Notes: a model not told the origin generated them from the letters alone. A DNA stretch of 64,000 nucleotides from Palsa-892 sp035556215 (GCA_035556215.1 DATMFI010000014.1:67281-131280); one strand, 5' to 3'. Shown: positions 34,668 to 43,772, counted from the stretch's first letter. Program-made: numbers and translations.

Positions 34668-34683
34668 CAATCTTGTGATCCGT

Positions 34684-35442
34684 TTACTGAACGCGGGGCG
34701 TGGCAACCGCCGTTTCGCGCGGCGCGGCGGCGGGCGCCGGTGTCGTCGTGGAAGACGTTGCCGCCTTGGGCTTCGAGCCGCGCCCGACAAGGCCCATGAC
34801 CCGGCCGATCACGGCGTTATGCAGCATGCCCGATTTGTCGATCGAGCCGTGGCCGAATTCGGTGTGCTTGCGAAGATCGACGTTCGAAAGTTTGCCGCGG
34901 AAGCCCGGGCCACGCGAAACCGCACGGCCGAAGCCATTGTCCGACTGATAGTAGTTGATGAAGGTCGAGGTGGTCTTGCCGTTCAGGATGCTCGGATTGG
35001 TGGGATCGAAAGCAACAACGAGCGCCACCGGAACACCCATCTGGCCGAGCCGGTTCGACATATCGACGACCGCGTCGGCGCCGAGCGAATGACCGACGAG
35101 GATGATCGGGCCACCGCCCGCGCGATAGCGCGCCGCCGCTTCCTGGCAGATCGCTTCCCAGCCGCCGTATTCGTAAACGCTCGCGGTGACGCCGCGGCGC
35201 TCGAGCTTCGAGGCAAGATCGTCCATGCCGAGAGAAAAGACGTTCAAGAGGCCGCGCAGAAGATAGACCTTGCCGTGGCTGATGCGCTTTTCGGCGGAGG
35301 CATGCTTCGCCTTGGTCTTCTCGGTTTTGGTGCTCGCGGCTTTGGGCGCGTCGGTTTGACTCCATGCAGCGCCTACACTGCCCAGGCTCATGGCGATTGC
35401 GACCGAGCAAGCCAGGATGGCATTGCGATACATCTTCAACAT
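34684..35442 (-). CDS. Secreted alpha/beta-hydrolase-fold protein
   Basis: 252 aa from the ATG at 35442 (other starts are possible at 35463, TTG, or 35433). A signal peptide (MYRNAILACSVAIAMSLGSVGAAWS) is followed by a Lys/Thr/Ala-rich linker and then an alpha/beta hydrolase core. The nucleophile elbow is GHSLGAD, preceded by GGPIILV; a possible catalytic His lies in HTEFGHGSI. The C-terminus is a low-complexity Thr/Pro/Ala tail. The oxyanion region (LLRGLLNVFSLG) resembles proteins annotated as lipase-like but with no confirmed substrate. The mature protein is periplasmic or secreted. Confidence 0.8.
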   Translation of the reverse strand: MLKMYRNAILACSVAIAMSLGSVGAAWSQTDAPKAASTKTEKTKAKHASAEKRISHGKVYLLRGLLNVFSLGMDDLASKLERRGVTASVYEYGGWEAICQEAAARYRAGGGPIILVGHSLGADAVVDMSNRLGQMGVPVALVVAFDPTNPSILNGKTTSTFINYYQSDNGFGRAVSRGPGFRGKLSNVDLRKHTEFGHGSIDKSGMLHNAVIGRVMGLVGRGSKPKAATSSTTTPAPAAAPRETAVATPRVQ

Positions 35443-35589
35443 GGTTGAACGGGGCCTCTTCAAGATTCAATGGTCCGGGAATGTAGAATGGCGGGGCCGG
35501 GTTTTGCCACAGCCGAAGGGCCCCGCCAAACGATTATGCAGGGCTGTGGCCCGAAAACCACTTGCCTCGCCTTTGGTCAAAAAAGGCGG

Positions 35590-36195
35590 TCAAAAAACTC
35601 CCGGCAGCACGCGCCAGGTCCGCCGCATATAGGCGCGATATTCGTCGCCGAAGGCCCGCTCCATCATCCGCTCTTCCTCGAAAACGCGGCCGAAAAACAG
35701 CGTGCCGAACCCTATGATACCGGAGAAGCCCGCTACCCAGTTGGGCAGCAGGAGCGCCTGCGCCACCGCCCATAGCCAGAAGGCCGAATACATCGGATGG
35801 CGGACGCTGGCGTAAACGCCTTGCGTGACGAGGCTATGGCTCTCGCGGATATCGAGGCTCACCGACCAGTTGCGGCCGAGATCCTTGTGGGTGCGGCGAA
35901 ATAGCCAAAGCGAAAACAAGAATACCGCAGTACCGAGCCATGCCGCCCACGGCTGGAAGGCGTAATCGGCGAAACCGAGAAACTTGTAACGGGTGCGCGC
36001 AAGATTGGTGATGACATAGGCGAGCGGGATAAGGCCGAGGCCCGTCAGTGAAATCGCCATCAGCGCCTTCTCGCGCAGGCTGCGCGCCGAAACCTTGACG
36101 GCGGCTTTCTTCGCGCGACGGCGCGCCGGGTGACGGATGATGAACCAGATCACCGTCGCGGCAAGAAAGATAATGAGCGCAATGGTGCGGGTCAT
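35590..36195 (-). CDS. ICMT-family (isoprenylcysteine carboxyl methyltransferase-like) membrane protein
   Basis: 201 aa with about five hydrophobic segments. The C-terminal motif SVRHPMYSAFWLWAVA followed by FEEERMMERAFGDEYRAYMRRTWRVLPG matches the ICMT/PEMT superfamily, which binds S-adenosylmethionine at the membrane. The substrate in bacteria is unknown (candidates are lipids or small hydrophobic molecules). The gene overlaps the membrane lipase-like gene by four bases (36192-36195), so the two are co-expressed and may act on related lipids (inference). Confidence 0.85.
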   Translation of the reverse strand: MTRTIALIIFLAATVIWFIIRHPARRRAKKAAVKVSARSLREKALMAISLTGLGLIPLAYVITNLARTRYKFLGFADYAFQPWAAWLGTAVFLFSLWLFRRTHKDLGRNWSVSLDIRESHSLVTQGVYASVRHPMYSAFWLWAVAQALLLPNWVAGFSGIIGFGTLFFGRVFEEERMMERAFGDEYRAYMRRTWRVLPGVF

Positions 36196-37418
36196 GCCGG
36201 AGAAACCTTGTCGGATGCGGCGGAAGCACTGGCGTTATAGCCGCCATCCTGCGCGAATGCATCGAGAAGTTTTTCGCGCTCGACGACGCGCCGCTCGAGC
36301 GGCGCCGGGCCGCAAATGATCTGGAAGTAATCGTAGAAGTAACGCAGCTCGTTGCCCATGCTCCACTGGCGATGCAGGCGGAAGAAGTTTCCTTTGAAGC
36401 GTTTGTAGGTCGCGGGCGCGAGCATCTGGCGCATGCGCACCTTCTGCACGATCGGATTGCGGCCCTCGGGCAATCCCATCGCCGCGACGGGATTCACTTT
36501 ATAAAAGCTGATGACGTCAACGATCGCCTGATATTCGATCCAGTTCACGCCCTTGGCCGCCGCGACACGATCGACCGCTTCGCGCAGCCAGCGAGCTTTC
36601 GGATGCAGCGCTTCCTTCAGCAACGACGAGCCGGTTGCCATCAGCCAGAGTTTCGGCCCGCGCTGGCCAAGCTCGGGGTCGAGCTTCAGCGCACGGTCGA
36701 GCACATCCATGATGAGCGCACCGCCAAGGCTATGCGCCGAGACAATGACCTCATCGAAACGCGTGTCACGCGCGCAGGCGACGATTTCGCGGGCGAAGCA
36801 ATCGAGCCGGGCATCGAGTTCCGCACGTTTGCGATGAACGAACTGGCCGGCGAAAATCCAGTCATCGAACATGTAGTTCAGGAGCAGGACACGGCCGAGC
36901 AGATACAGGAGACCGCCCGCGACTGTGATCGACACGAGCCATGCGGCAAGACCCGTGATCGGCAACCCGATCAGCGCGAGCAGCCTGGGCGCAAAAATCG
37001 CCGAGGCGATGATGCCGGCCAGGATCACGAATGGATACAGGAAGAAGAATCCGTAGCGCACGCTGACGGCAAAATAGCGAAACGCCGCGCCGGAAAATAC
37101 GAAGTCGAGGAGCGCCGCGATGCCCTTCGGCCAGCGCTCGAAATTCGAGCGGGCGAAGTCGGCGGTCACGAAGTCGTCCCAGCGCAGCAGGCGGTATTCC
37201 GACTCAGTCTGCCAGTTCGCCCCTTTCGTGCCGATGCTCCAGCCGGCCACCACCCCATCGGCATTCAGCCTGGGCGGCGAAACGGTACTCTGCGCATTCC
37301 AGGTCGTCTCGAAGCGCTTCAGCTCGCGCTGGAAGCGCCGGTGCCACCAATCGACGCCGATCGGCTCATAACCGCCGATGCAGAGAAAGGCCCGTTTTCC
37401 GACGACACTTGTTTGCAT
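36192..37418 (-). CDS. Membrane-associated lipase-like hypothetical protein
   Basis: 408 aa. The N-terminal part (LCIGGYEPIGVDWWHRRF) looks like the first strand of an alpha/beta hydrolase. Two or three hydrophobic helices lie at about residues 110-190 (FFFLYPFVILAGIIASAIFA; LPITGLAAWLVSITVAGGLLYLLG). The nucleophile elbow EVIVSAHSLGGAL at about residue 235 (AHSLGG) follows. It resembles large class-3-lipase-like proteins that I have seen as hypothetical proteins in Hyphomicrobiales. The enzyme activity is not shown. It is upstream of the ICMT-family gene with a four-base overlap. Confidence 0.7.
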   Translation of the reverse strand: MQTSVVGKRAFLCIGGYEPIGVDWWHRRFQRELKRFETTWNAQSTVSPPRLNADGVVAGWSIGTKGANWQTESEYRLLRWDDFVTADFARSNFERWPKGIAALLDFVFSGAAFRYFAVSVRYGFFFLYPFVILAGIIASAIFAPRLLALIGLPITGLAAWLVSITVAGGLLYLLGRVLLLNYMFDDWIFAGQFVHRKRAELDARLDCFAREIVACARDTRFDEVIVSAHSLGGALIMDVLDRALKLDPELGQRGPKLWLMATGSSLLKEALHPKARWLREAVDRVAAAKGVNWIEYQAIVDVISFYKVNPVAAMGLPEGRNPIVQKVRMRQMLAPATYKRFKGNFFRLHRQWSMGNELRYFYDYFQIICGPAPLERRVVEREKLLDAFAQDGGYNASASAASDKVSPA

Positions 37419-37655
37419 GACCCGCCCGTTAGGCCCCCGAAGGCTCGTCCCTAGGGAAAGGCGTGGAAATGTGCAAGTTCCGGGCCTTTCAAAAGGGTTT
37501 TGGGCCCCTCCGCCGGTATCCCGCCATTGAAAGGGCCGTCCGCCTCCGCTATAGGAACCGCCGAACCCAGGGGCTTGTGAAACGGCCGTACCGTCCGGTA
37601 TTTCGGTCGTACATGTCGCGGCGGATTGCCCGCCGATCGACAGGAGAATTCATCA

Positions 37656-37937
37656 ATGGCTTCGACCTTCGACACGGTCGCGAACATCATCGCCGAAACC
37701 TGCGACATTCCGCGTGACACCATCACGCCGGACAGCCACGCTATCGACGATCTCGGCATCGACAGCCTGGACTTCCTCGACATCGCCTTCGCGATCGACA
37801 AGGCGTTCGGCATCAAGCTGCCGCTTGAGCAGTGGACGCAGGAAGTCAACGAAGGCAAGGCAACGACCGAGGAATATTTCGTCCTCAAGAACCTTTGCGC
37901 GCGCATTGACGGGCTGGTCGCCGCCAAGACCGCTTGA
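37656..37937 (+). CDS. acpXL: Acyl carrier protein AcpXL
   Basis: 93 aa. The phosphopantetheine site is GIDSLDF with Ser37. The sequence matches the dedicated acyl carrier protein AcpXL of rhizobia, e.g. DFLDIAFAIDKAFGIKLPLEQWTQEVNEGK...TEEYFVLKNLCARI, which carries the 27-hydroxyoctacosanoate chain destined for lipid A. AGGAG lies ahead of the ATG at 37656; a short frame begins earlier but is not conserved. It heads the six-gene cluster for very-long-chain fatty acids. The 237-base upstream interval probably holds the promoter. Confidence 0.97.
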   Translation: MASTFDTVANIIAETCDIPRDTITPDSHAIDDLGIDSLDFLDIAFAIDKAFGIKLPLEQWTQEVNEGKATTEEYFVLKNLCARIDGLVAAKTA

Positions 37938-37950
37938 TTAGCGTGACGCG

Positions 37951-38421
37951 ATGCGTCTCGAATATTTCCAGATGATCGACCGGTTCGTCGAAGTGAATAT
38001 CGACGAACGGAAGGTCAAATCAGTCTGCAAGGTGCCGATGGAGAGCCCGGTGTTCGAGGGCCACTTCCCCGGCTTTCCGCTCATGCCCGGCGTGCTCCTG
38101 TGCGAATGCATGGCGCAGACGACGGGCTGGATGGTGAGCGTGCTCACCGGCTTTACCGGCCTGCCGATGCTGGTCGGGTTGCGGAACGCAAAAATCCGTA
38201 ACGCGGTCTTCCCCGGCGCCGAGCTCACCTTCGAAGGCGTCATCGAGCATGTCGGGTCGGGTTACGCGATGGCCAAGTGCAAGGGCAAATCGAAAGACGG
38301 TCCGATCTGCGACGCCGATCTCGCGTTTCGGCTGACCCCCTATCCCGGCCCGGAATTCCGGCTCGCGATGGTGGAGATGGGCAAGAAGGTCGGCATTGAA
38401 GTACCGGAGCTGATGAAGTGA
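37951..38421 (+). CDS. fabZXL: 3-hydroxyacyl-ACP dehydratase, FabZ-type (very-long-chain cluster)
   Basis: 156 aa hotdog-fold protein. The catalytic motif EGHFPGFPLMPGVLLCECMAQ places His38 and Glu52 in FabZ-like positions. It dehydrates 3-hydroxyacyl-AcpXL during elongation. It is 13 bases after acpXL, and its stop overlaps the next GTG start. The length is typical of the cluster-specific form; the C-terminal LTPYPGPEFRLAMVEMG differs from housekeeping FabZ. Confidence 0.93.
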   Translation: MRLEYFQMIDRFVEVNIDERKVKSVCKVPMESPVFEGHFPGFPLMPGVLLCECMAQTTGWMVSVLTGFTGLPMLVGLRNAKIRNAVFPGAELTFEGVIEHVGSGYAMAKCKGKSKDGPICDADLAFRLTPYPGPEFRLAMVEMGKKVGIEVPELMK

Positions 38422-39605
38422 GCACGCGGCGCGAAGTCTGGATCACCGGTGCGGGTTTATTGTCGTGCCTCGGTGAAGGCGTCAAAGCGACCTGGCAGAA
38501 AATGGCTGCCGACAATCCGCCCGCCGGGCATAACGCCACCGAGTTCGCACCCTACGTCACGCACCCGCTCGCGCCGGTCAATTTCGACCTGCAGATCCCG
38601 AAGAAGGGCGATCAGCGGCAGATGGAGCTATGGCAACGCATCGGCGTTTATGCCGCCGGTCTTGCGCTCGCCAATGCCGGCGTTACCGGCAACACTGAAA
38701 TCCTCGATACGATGGATATGATCATCGCCGCCGGCGGCGGCGAGCGCGACATCAATGTCGACAGCGGCATCATGAGCGGCATCAAGAATGCGCCGAACCC
38801 CGGCGCGTTCCTGAACGAGCGGCTCCTGAATGATCTGCGTCCTACTCTATTCCTCGCGCAGCTTCCGAATTTGCTCGCCGGCAATATCGGAATCGTGCAC
38901 GGCATTGTCGGCTCGTCGCGCACTTTCATGGGCGAGGAAGCCGCAGGCGTCGATGCGCTACGCGTCACCTTCGAGCGCGTCGCGGCGGGCCAGAGCAATA
39001 TCTCGCTGGTCGCGAGTTCCTTCCACGGCACGCGCTGGGATTTGCTGCTCGTCACTGAGCTCGGCCGCAACCTTTTGAAAGCGCCGTTCCAGCCGGTCTG
39101 GGATCGCGGCGAACACGGAGGCCTCGCGATGGCCGACATGGGCGCGGGCCTCGTCATCGAGAGCAAGGAGCACGCCGAAAAGCGCGGCGCGAAACCCCTC
39201 GCCCGCCTCATCGCAGTCCAGTCGGACCGCAACCGCCGCAAGCCCGGCGAGATCGAAACGACGCTCGCCGCCGAGTGGGCTGCGATCGCGCCGAAGGTCA
39301 AAAAGGATCAGGCTGCCGTCATTTCCGGCGCTTCTGGCCTTGAGCCGCCGACGCGCGAAGAAAAGAACGCGCTCGCCAAGATCGGCCTTCCGGTTCGCGC
39401 GACGGGCTCCCATATCGGCCATGGTTTCGACACGCAGTTCCTGGCGAATATCGCCATCGCCTGCGAGACGCTGAAGCAGGGCAAGCTGTTCCCGGCCACG
39501 GGTTCGGGCGACACGGGCGAAGCGCCCTCTTCGCTTTCGCAGATTGCCGTCACCAGCGTCGGCAACTGGCGCGGTGAGGGCCTCGCGCTGATCGAGAAGG
39601 TTTAA
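38418..39605 (+). CDS. fabF2XL: Beta-ketoacyl-ACP synthase-like protein lacking the catalytic Cys (very-long-chain cluster)
   Basis: 395 aa from a GTG overlapping the fabZXL stop. The thiolase-fold ketosynthase architecture is retained (WITGAGLLSCLGEGVKATW at the N-terminus; GSHIGHGFDTQFLANIAIA near the C-terminus). Aligning GIVGSSRTFMGEEAAG with the FabF stretch GIRGPSISIATACTSG puts Glu174 where the nucleophilic Cys should be. The HGTSTP His is replaced (ISGASGLEPP); only the GHxxGAAG-type His (His335) remains. It therefore resembles the chain-length factor of type II polyketide synthases and probably heterodimerises with the active synthase encoded next. The gene name is from cluster position, as in rhizobia. 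Confidence 0.9.
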   Translation: MSTRREVWITGAGLLSCLGEGVKATWQKMAADNPPAGHNATEFAPYVTHPLAPVNFDLQIPKKGDQRQMELWQRIGVYAAGLALANAGVTGNTEILDTMDMIIAAGGGERDINVDSGIMSGIKNAPNPGAFLNERLLNDLRPTLFLAQLPNLLAGNIGIVHGIVGSSRTFMGEEAAGVDALRVTFERVAAGQSNISLVASSFHGTRWDLLLVTELGRNLLKAPFQPVWDRGEHGGLAMADMGAGLVIESKEHAEKRGAKPLARLIAVQSDRNRRKPGEIETTLAAEWAAIAPKVKKDQAAVISGASGLEPPTREEKNALAKIGLPVRATGSHIGHGFDTQFLANIAIACETLKQGKLFPATGSGDTGEAPSSLSQIAVTSVGNWRGEGLALIEKV

Positions 39606-39615
39606 GGAGACGAAC

Positions 39616-40899
39616 ATGGCAGGTGAGCATAAAGACAAGGCGGGCCGCCCCGTCGTCGCGATCACCGGCATGGGCGTCATCACCTCGCTCGGCACCGGCA
39701 AAGAAGACAACTGGAAGAAGCTCGTTGCCGGCCAGTCCGGCATCCGCCGCATCAACCGTTTTCCGGTCGATGGCCTGCGCACCACGATCGCGGGCACCGT
39801 CAACGAAGGCTGGGAGCCGAACATCGCGCCGTCGGTGCATACCGAGCGCATCGCCAAGCTCGTCGGCGAAGAAGCCATTTCCGAATCCGGTATCGGCTCG
39901 AAGGGCAATTTCCCCGGCCCGATGTTCCTCGCGATGGCACCGATCGAGCTCGAGTGGCCGCACCGCTTTGACCTCGCCGCCGCAACCGGCTCGAACGACA
40001 ACATCACCTATGCCGACCTCGTGCGGGTCGCGAGCGAGCCGCGTTTTGCGCCCTATTACGAGATGGCGAAATACGGCATCGTCGGCGAGAACCTCGCCGA
40101 CCACTTCGGCACGCAAGGCTCGCCGATTTCGCTGACCACCGCCTGCGCCTCGGGCGCGACTGCCATCCAGTTAGGCGTGGAGGCGATCCGCCGCGGCGAA
40201 TGCCAGGCGGCGCTCGCCATCGGCGCCGACACTTCGGTGACGCCCGAGTCGGTCGTACGTTTCTCGCTTCTCTCGGCGCTCTCGACGCAGAACGAAACGC
40301 CCGAGCAGGCCTCCAAGCCCTTCTCCAAAAACCGCGACGGCTTCGTCCTCGCCGAAGGCGCGGCTGCGCTCGTGCTCGAGAACTACGATCACGCCAAGGC
40401 GCGCGGCGCCAGGATTCTCGGCATCATTCCGGGCAGCGGCGAGAAGTCCGACAATTTCCATCGCACGCGCTCGTCACCGGCAGGCAAGCCGATCATCGGC
40501 TGCATGCTGAACGCCTTCAAGGACGCCGGCATCACGCCTGACGACGTCGATTACATCAACGCGCACGGCACCTCGACGCCGGAAAACGACAAGATGGAGA
40601 ACACGGGGCTCGCCGCCGTGTTCGGCGAGCGCGCGCCGAAGATTCCGATTTCGTCCAACAAATCGATGATCGGCCACACGCTGACGGCCGCCGGTGCGGT
40701 CGAAGCCGTCGTCACCATGATGACGATCCAGCATCAGCGCATCCCGCCGACGATCAATCACAACATTCCCGATCCGGGGATCACGCTCGACGTCGTGCCG
40801 AACACGGCGCGCGACGCCAAGATCAAGACGGCGATTTCCAATTCCTTCGGCTTCGGCGGGCAGAATGCCTGCCTCGTCATCGCCGGCGAGCCGAACTGA
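39616..40899 (+). CDS. fabF1XL: Beta-ketoacyl-ACP synthase II, active form (very-long-chain cluster)
   Basis: 427 aa. It has the catalytic triad of KAS II: Cys177 in TTACASGATAIQLG, His317 in NAHGTSTPEND, His354 in SMIGHTLTAAGAVEA, plus Lys349. The N-terminal VAITGMGVITSLGTGKEDNW is standard. It has a longer N-terminal half than E. coli FabF, as expected of the cluster form. It is 10 bases after the preceding gene with AAGGAG as ribosome-binding site. It condenses malonyl-ACP with long acyl-AcpXL. A terminator-like hairpin follows. Confidence 0.95.
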   Translation: MAGEHKDKAGRPVVAITGMGVITSLGTGKEDNWKKLVAGQSGIRRINRFPVDGLRTTIAGTVNEGWEPNIAPSVHTERIAKLVGEEAISESGIGSKGNFPGPMFLAMAPIELEWPHRFDLAAATGSNDNITYADLVRVASEPRFAPYYEMAKYGIVGENLADHFGTQGSPISLTTACASGATAIQLGVEAIRRGECQAALAIGADTSVTPESVVRFSLLSALSTQNETPEQASKPFSKNRDGFVLAEGAAALVLENYDHAKARGARILGIIPGSGEKSDNFHRTRSSPAGKPIIGCMLNAFKDAGITPDDVDYINAHGTSTPENDKMENTGLAAVFGERAPKIPISSNKSMIGHTLTAAGAVEAVVTMMTIQHQRIPPTINHNIPDPGITLDVVPNTARDAKIKTAISNSFGFGGQNACLVIAGEPN

Positions 40900-40926
40900 T
40901 ACGCTATAAAGTCCGAGGTTGACGGC

Positions 40927-40954
40927 GGGCGACGGGCCCTTTAGCCCTTCGCCC
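40927..40954 (+). terminator. Probable terminator or attenuator hairpin within the acpXL cluster
   Basis: GGGCGA and GGGC (40927-40937, with one mismatch base) pair with GCCC and TCGCCC (40944-40954), followed by GTCTTTC. It lies between fabF1XL and the dehydrogenase gene and could lower downstream expression rather than end the operon. Confidence 0.5.
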
Positions 40955-40997
40955 GTCTTTCATTTCCACATCCGCTCCAACCCTTTGCCGGTACCGC

Positions 40998-42017
40998 ATG
41001 CGCGCGCTTCGTCTCCTTTCCGACCGCAAACTCGAAATTTCCGATATTCCGCCGCCCCCGGCACCGGGCGAAGGCGAAGTGCAGGTCAAGACGCACGCCA
41101 TCGCGCTCAATCACATCGATGTGTGGGGCTGGCGCGGCATGGCCTTCGCCAAGCGCAAGATGCCGCTCGTCGTCGGCGCGGAGGCCGCGGGCGAAGTCGT
41201 TGCCGTCGGCAAGGGCGTCACCAGCTTCAAGGCCGGCGATCCGGTCACGCCTTACGGCGCGCATACCTGCGGTCACTGCAAGGCCTGCAACGAGGGCCGC
41301 GACAATCTTTGCGAAAATCCCGGCGGCGTGAACGGCTTTCACATCGACGGCTTCGCGCAGGATCTTTACAACCATCCGGCACGCCTTCTTGTGAAGTCGC
41401 CGAAGCTGCCGTGGCCGGACATGGCCTGCGCGCCCCTCACCTTCGCCACCTCCGTGCACATGCTGTTCGACAACGCCAGGCTCCAGCCGGGCGAAACGGT
41501 GCTCGTGCATGCGGGCGGTTCCGGCATCGGCACCGCCGCGATCAAGCTCGCGAAGGCGATCAACTGCACGGTCATCACCACCGTCGGCAGCGACGAGAAG
41601 GCGGAAAAGGCGAAGGCGATCGGCGCCGATTACGCAATCAATTACCGCAAGGACCGCTTCGAGCACGAAGTGCGCAAGCTGACCAAGAAAAAAGGCGTCG
41701 ATGTCGTGTTCGAGCACACTGGCGCCGATACCTGGGAAGGCTCGCTGCTTTCCATGAAGCGCGGCGGCCGTCTCGTCACCTGTGGCGCAACCTCGGGCCC
41801 GTCGGGCAAGATCAACCTCATGCAGCTCTTCCAGCAGCAGTACAAGATTTTCGGTTCGTTCGGCTTTGCCATCCGCAATGTCGGCGAAGCGCTCGCGAAG
41901 ATCGCGGAAGGCGTGAAGCCGGTGATCGATTCCGAAGTGCAGCTTGCCGATTTCGAAAAGGGCCTCGAAAAGCTCGAGGGCCGCAACGTTTTCGGCAAGG
42001 TCGTCGTCCGCTTCTGA
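40998..42017 (+). CDS. adh2XL: Zinc-containing alcohol dehydrogenase-like protein (very-long-chain cluster)
   Basis: 339 aa medium-chain dehydrogenase. The structural zinc cysteines are in HTCGHCKACNEGRDNLC, the Rossmann motif is HAGGSGIGTAAIKLAKA, and the C-terminal domain is typical of quinone-oxidoreductase/crotonyl-CoA reductase-like proteins. Within the rhizobial very-long-chain cluster a gene of this kind lies between fabF1XL and lpxXL. It could perform the enoyl- or keto-reduction step of AcpXL-bound chains. The reaction is inferred from position, not demonstrated by motifs. Confidence 0.88.
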   Translation: MRALRLLSDRKLEISDIPPPPAPGEGEVQVKTHAIALNHIDVWGWRGMAFAKRKMPLVVGAEAAGEVVAVGKGVTSFKAGDPVTPYGAHTCGHCKACNEGRDNLCENPGGVNGFHIDGFAQDLYNHPARLLVKSPKLPWPDMACAPLTFATSVHMLFDNARLQPGETVLVHAGGSGIGTAAIKLAKAINCTVITTVGSDEKAEKAKAIGADYAINYRKDRFEHEVRKLTKKKGVDVVFEHTGADTWEGSLLSMKRGGRLVTCGATSGPSGKINLMQLFQQQYKIFGSFGFAIRNVGEALAKIAEGVKPVIDSEVQLADFEKGLEKLEGRNVFGKVVVRF

Positions 42018-42027
42018 GGCTCATATC

Positions 42028-42999
42028 TTGCAACCGGCCACCCGCCGCCGCGTGGAAACACTGAGGAGCTACGTCCTGCGGATCTGGATGCCGGTCTGGC
42101 GGCCGTTCTCGCTCGCCGGTCAGTACCTGCTCGCCCTCATCGTGCGCGGCCTCGTGCGGGTAATGAAGCGGGTCGATCCCGACAAAAGCTCGAATTTCTT
42201 CGGCCGGCTCGCGCGCTTTTGGGGGCCGTATATCATCACGAGCCGCACCGGGCGGAAAAATCTGCGCCTTGCGTATCCCGAAAATACCGATGAGCAGAAC
42301 GAGGAAATTTTGCGCGGCGTCTGGGAAAACCTCGGGCGCGTCGCCGGCGAATTCGTCCACCTCGAAACGCTGTGGGACTACGATCACGATCGGCCGAACG
42401 AAGGCCGTATCGAAACATTCGATGCCGAAAAATTCGGCAAGCTTCGGGACAGCGGCAAGCCGGCGCTGATCTTCACTGCGCATCTTGCCAACTGGGAGCT
42501 TGCCGCCGTGTGCGCGGCCGCGCACGGGCTGGACGCATCCATCCTGTTTCGGGTGCCGAACAACCGTTTCACCGCCGAGATCATTATGGAGACGCGCTCA
42601 AAAACGATGGGCCAGCTATTGCCCGCCGGCCTGCAGGGCACATTCGCGATGGGCAACACGCTCGCGCGCGGCGGACATGTCGGGATGCTGGTCGATCAGT
42701 ACCGCAACCAGAAGAAGGGCGGCGTGCCGGTGAGCTTTTTCGGTCACAAGACCTTCGCCAATTCGACGATCATGCGGCTTGCCCGGCAATACGATTGCCC
42801 GGTGCACGGGGTGCGGATCATCCGCCTGCCGAAGAACCGCTTTCGCGTGGAACTGACCGACGCGCTCGATCTGCCGCGCGATGCCAAAGGCCGTTATGAT
42901 GTTCAGCCCTCGATGCAGACAATCATGTCCATCATCGAGGGCTGGATACGCGAGCATCCGGAGCAATGGCTCTGGCTGCACCGCCGCTGGCGGGATTGA
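42028..42999 (+). CDS. lpxXL: Lipid A very-long-chain acyltransferase LpxXL
   Basis: 323 aa from a TTG at 42028, preceded by GAGG eight bases away; a GTG at 42052 is a second candidate. It is an LpxL/LpxM-type lysophospholipid acyltransferase fold with the HX4(D/E) motif in FTAHLANWELAAV. Other family blocks are GQLLPAGLQGTFAMGNTLARGGHVGMLVDQ and EGWIREHPEQWLWLHRRW. A single N-terminal hydrophobic segment (PFSLAGQYLLALIVRGLV) anchors it to the inner membrane. In rhizobia LpxXL transfers the 27-hydroxyoctacosanoyl chain from AcpXL to lipid A. It ends the cluster. Confidence 0.94.
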   Translation: MQPATRRRVETLRSYVLRIWMPVWRPFSLAGQYLLALIVRGLVRVMKRVDPDKSSNFFGRLARFWGPYIITSRTGRKNLRLAYPENTDEQNEEILRGVWENLGRVAGEFVHLETLWDYDHDRPNEGRIETFDAEKFGKLRDSGKPALIFTAHLANWELAAVCAAAHGLDASILFRVPNNRFTAEIIMETRSKTMGQLLPAGLQGTFAMGNTLARGGHVGMLVDQYRNQKKGGVPVSFFGHKTFANSTIMRLARQYDCPVHGVRIIRLPKNRFRVELTDALDLPRDAKGRYDVQPSMQTIMSIIEGWIREHPEQWLWLHRRWRD

Positions 43000-43004
43000 A
43001 AACG

Positions 43005-43226
43005 CTACTTGCGCTTGGCGGCTTTCTTTTTCTTCTTGGTCTTTTTCTTTTTGGTCTTGAGCGCCGCTTCCATCTTCTTGCGGTCGCCCTTGTATTTCTT
43101 GATCAGCTCTTTCGTCTTCGCGGCCGAAATCTTGTTCTTCTTCGCGAAGTAATTCACTTCATAAGCTTCGCTCGCCGAAACCTTGGCGCGATCCGCCTTA
43201 CCCCTGGTCTTCTTGCTGTCAGCCAT
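43005..43226 (-). CDS. DUF3606-like small protein with lysine-rich tail
   Basis: 73 aa from the ATG at 43226 with AGGGAG eight bases before it. The core (KVSASEAYEVNYFAKKNKISAAKTKELIKKYKGD) fits the short DUF3606 helix-turn-helix-like family. It is followed by a very basic tail of about 20 residues made almost entirely of Lys with a few Ala/Thr. A nucleic-acid-binding role is suggested by the charge only. The stop lies five bases from the convergent lpxXL stop. Confidence 0.7.
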   Translation of the reverse strand: MADSKKTRGKADRAKVSASEAYEVNYFAKKNKISAAKTKELIKKYKGDRKKMEAALKTKKKKTKKKKKAAKRK

Positions 43227-43442
43227 CTTGCGACTCCCTTTCGAAAGGAATGTCGTCAAGTTCCGTGCAGGGCATCATTAAGTCAAGTGTCGGGCACCGC
43301 GGGTGCACATGCGCGCGAACTCGGTGTGACCGCCATCACGCAATCGAGCGATTCGGAAGAGACGGAACGAACACCCGAAAGAGACTCCGCCTCCAAGCCA
43401 GAAAAGCATTCGAAACCCGGATGGTGCGCCCGAAAGGGCGCG

Positions 43443-43772
43443 TCAGCCCTGCCGGGTCTTGAAGCCCGCTTCCTTCCACGCCCTGATACCACCCGCCATG
43501 TGGGCGTTATAGGGTAGCCCCGCCGCCTGCGCGATCAGGGAAGCCCGTATCGAGCGGTTGCCGGAGCGGCAGGAAAACACAAGTTGCTTGGCGCCGGGAT
43601 CGGGCAGACTGCCGGGATCGAAGGCGCTGAGCGGCATTTCAGCCGCGCCGGGGATGCCTTCCGCCGCCAGCTCATCCGGCTCGCGCACGTCAACAAGCAG
43701 GATTTGGCCCGCGTCCATACCCGCTTTCACTTCCTCAACCGTAAGATTTCTGACTGCCGGATGCTCTGCCAT
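43443..43772 (-). CDS. Rhodanese-like domain protein (single domain)
   Basis: 109 aa from the ATG at 43772; the frame continues upstream but without conserved sequence. It is a single rhodanese domain: LVDVREPDELAAEGIPGA, active-site loop VFSCRSGNRS with Cys68 and the downstream GGIRAWKEAG. It transfers sulfane sulfur or acts as a sulfur carrier in the cytoplasm. The gene is divergent from the interrupted gene at 43825, with only 52 bases between the starts. Confidence 0.9.
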   Translation of the reverse strand: MAEHPAVRNLTVEEVKAGMDAGQILLVDVREPDELAAEGIPGAAEMPLSAFDPGSLPDPGAKQLVFSCRSGNRSIRASLIAQAAGLPYNAHMAGGIRAWKEAGFKTRQG

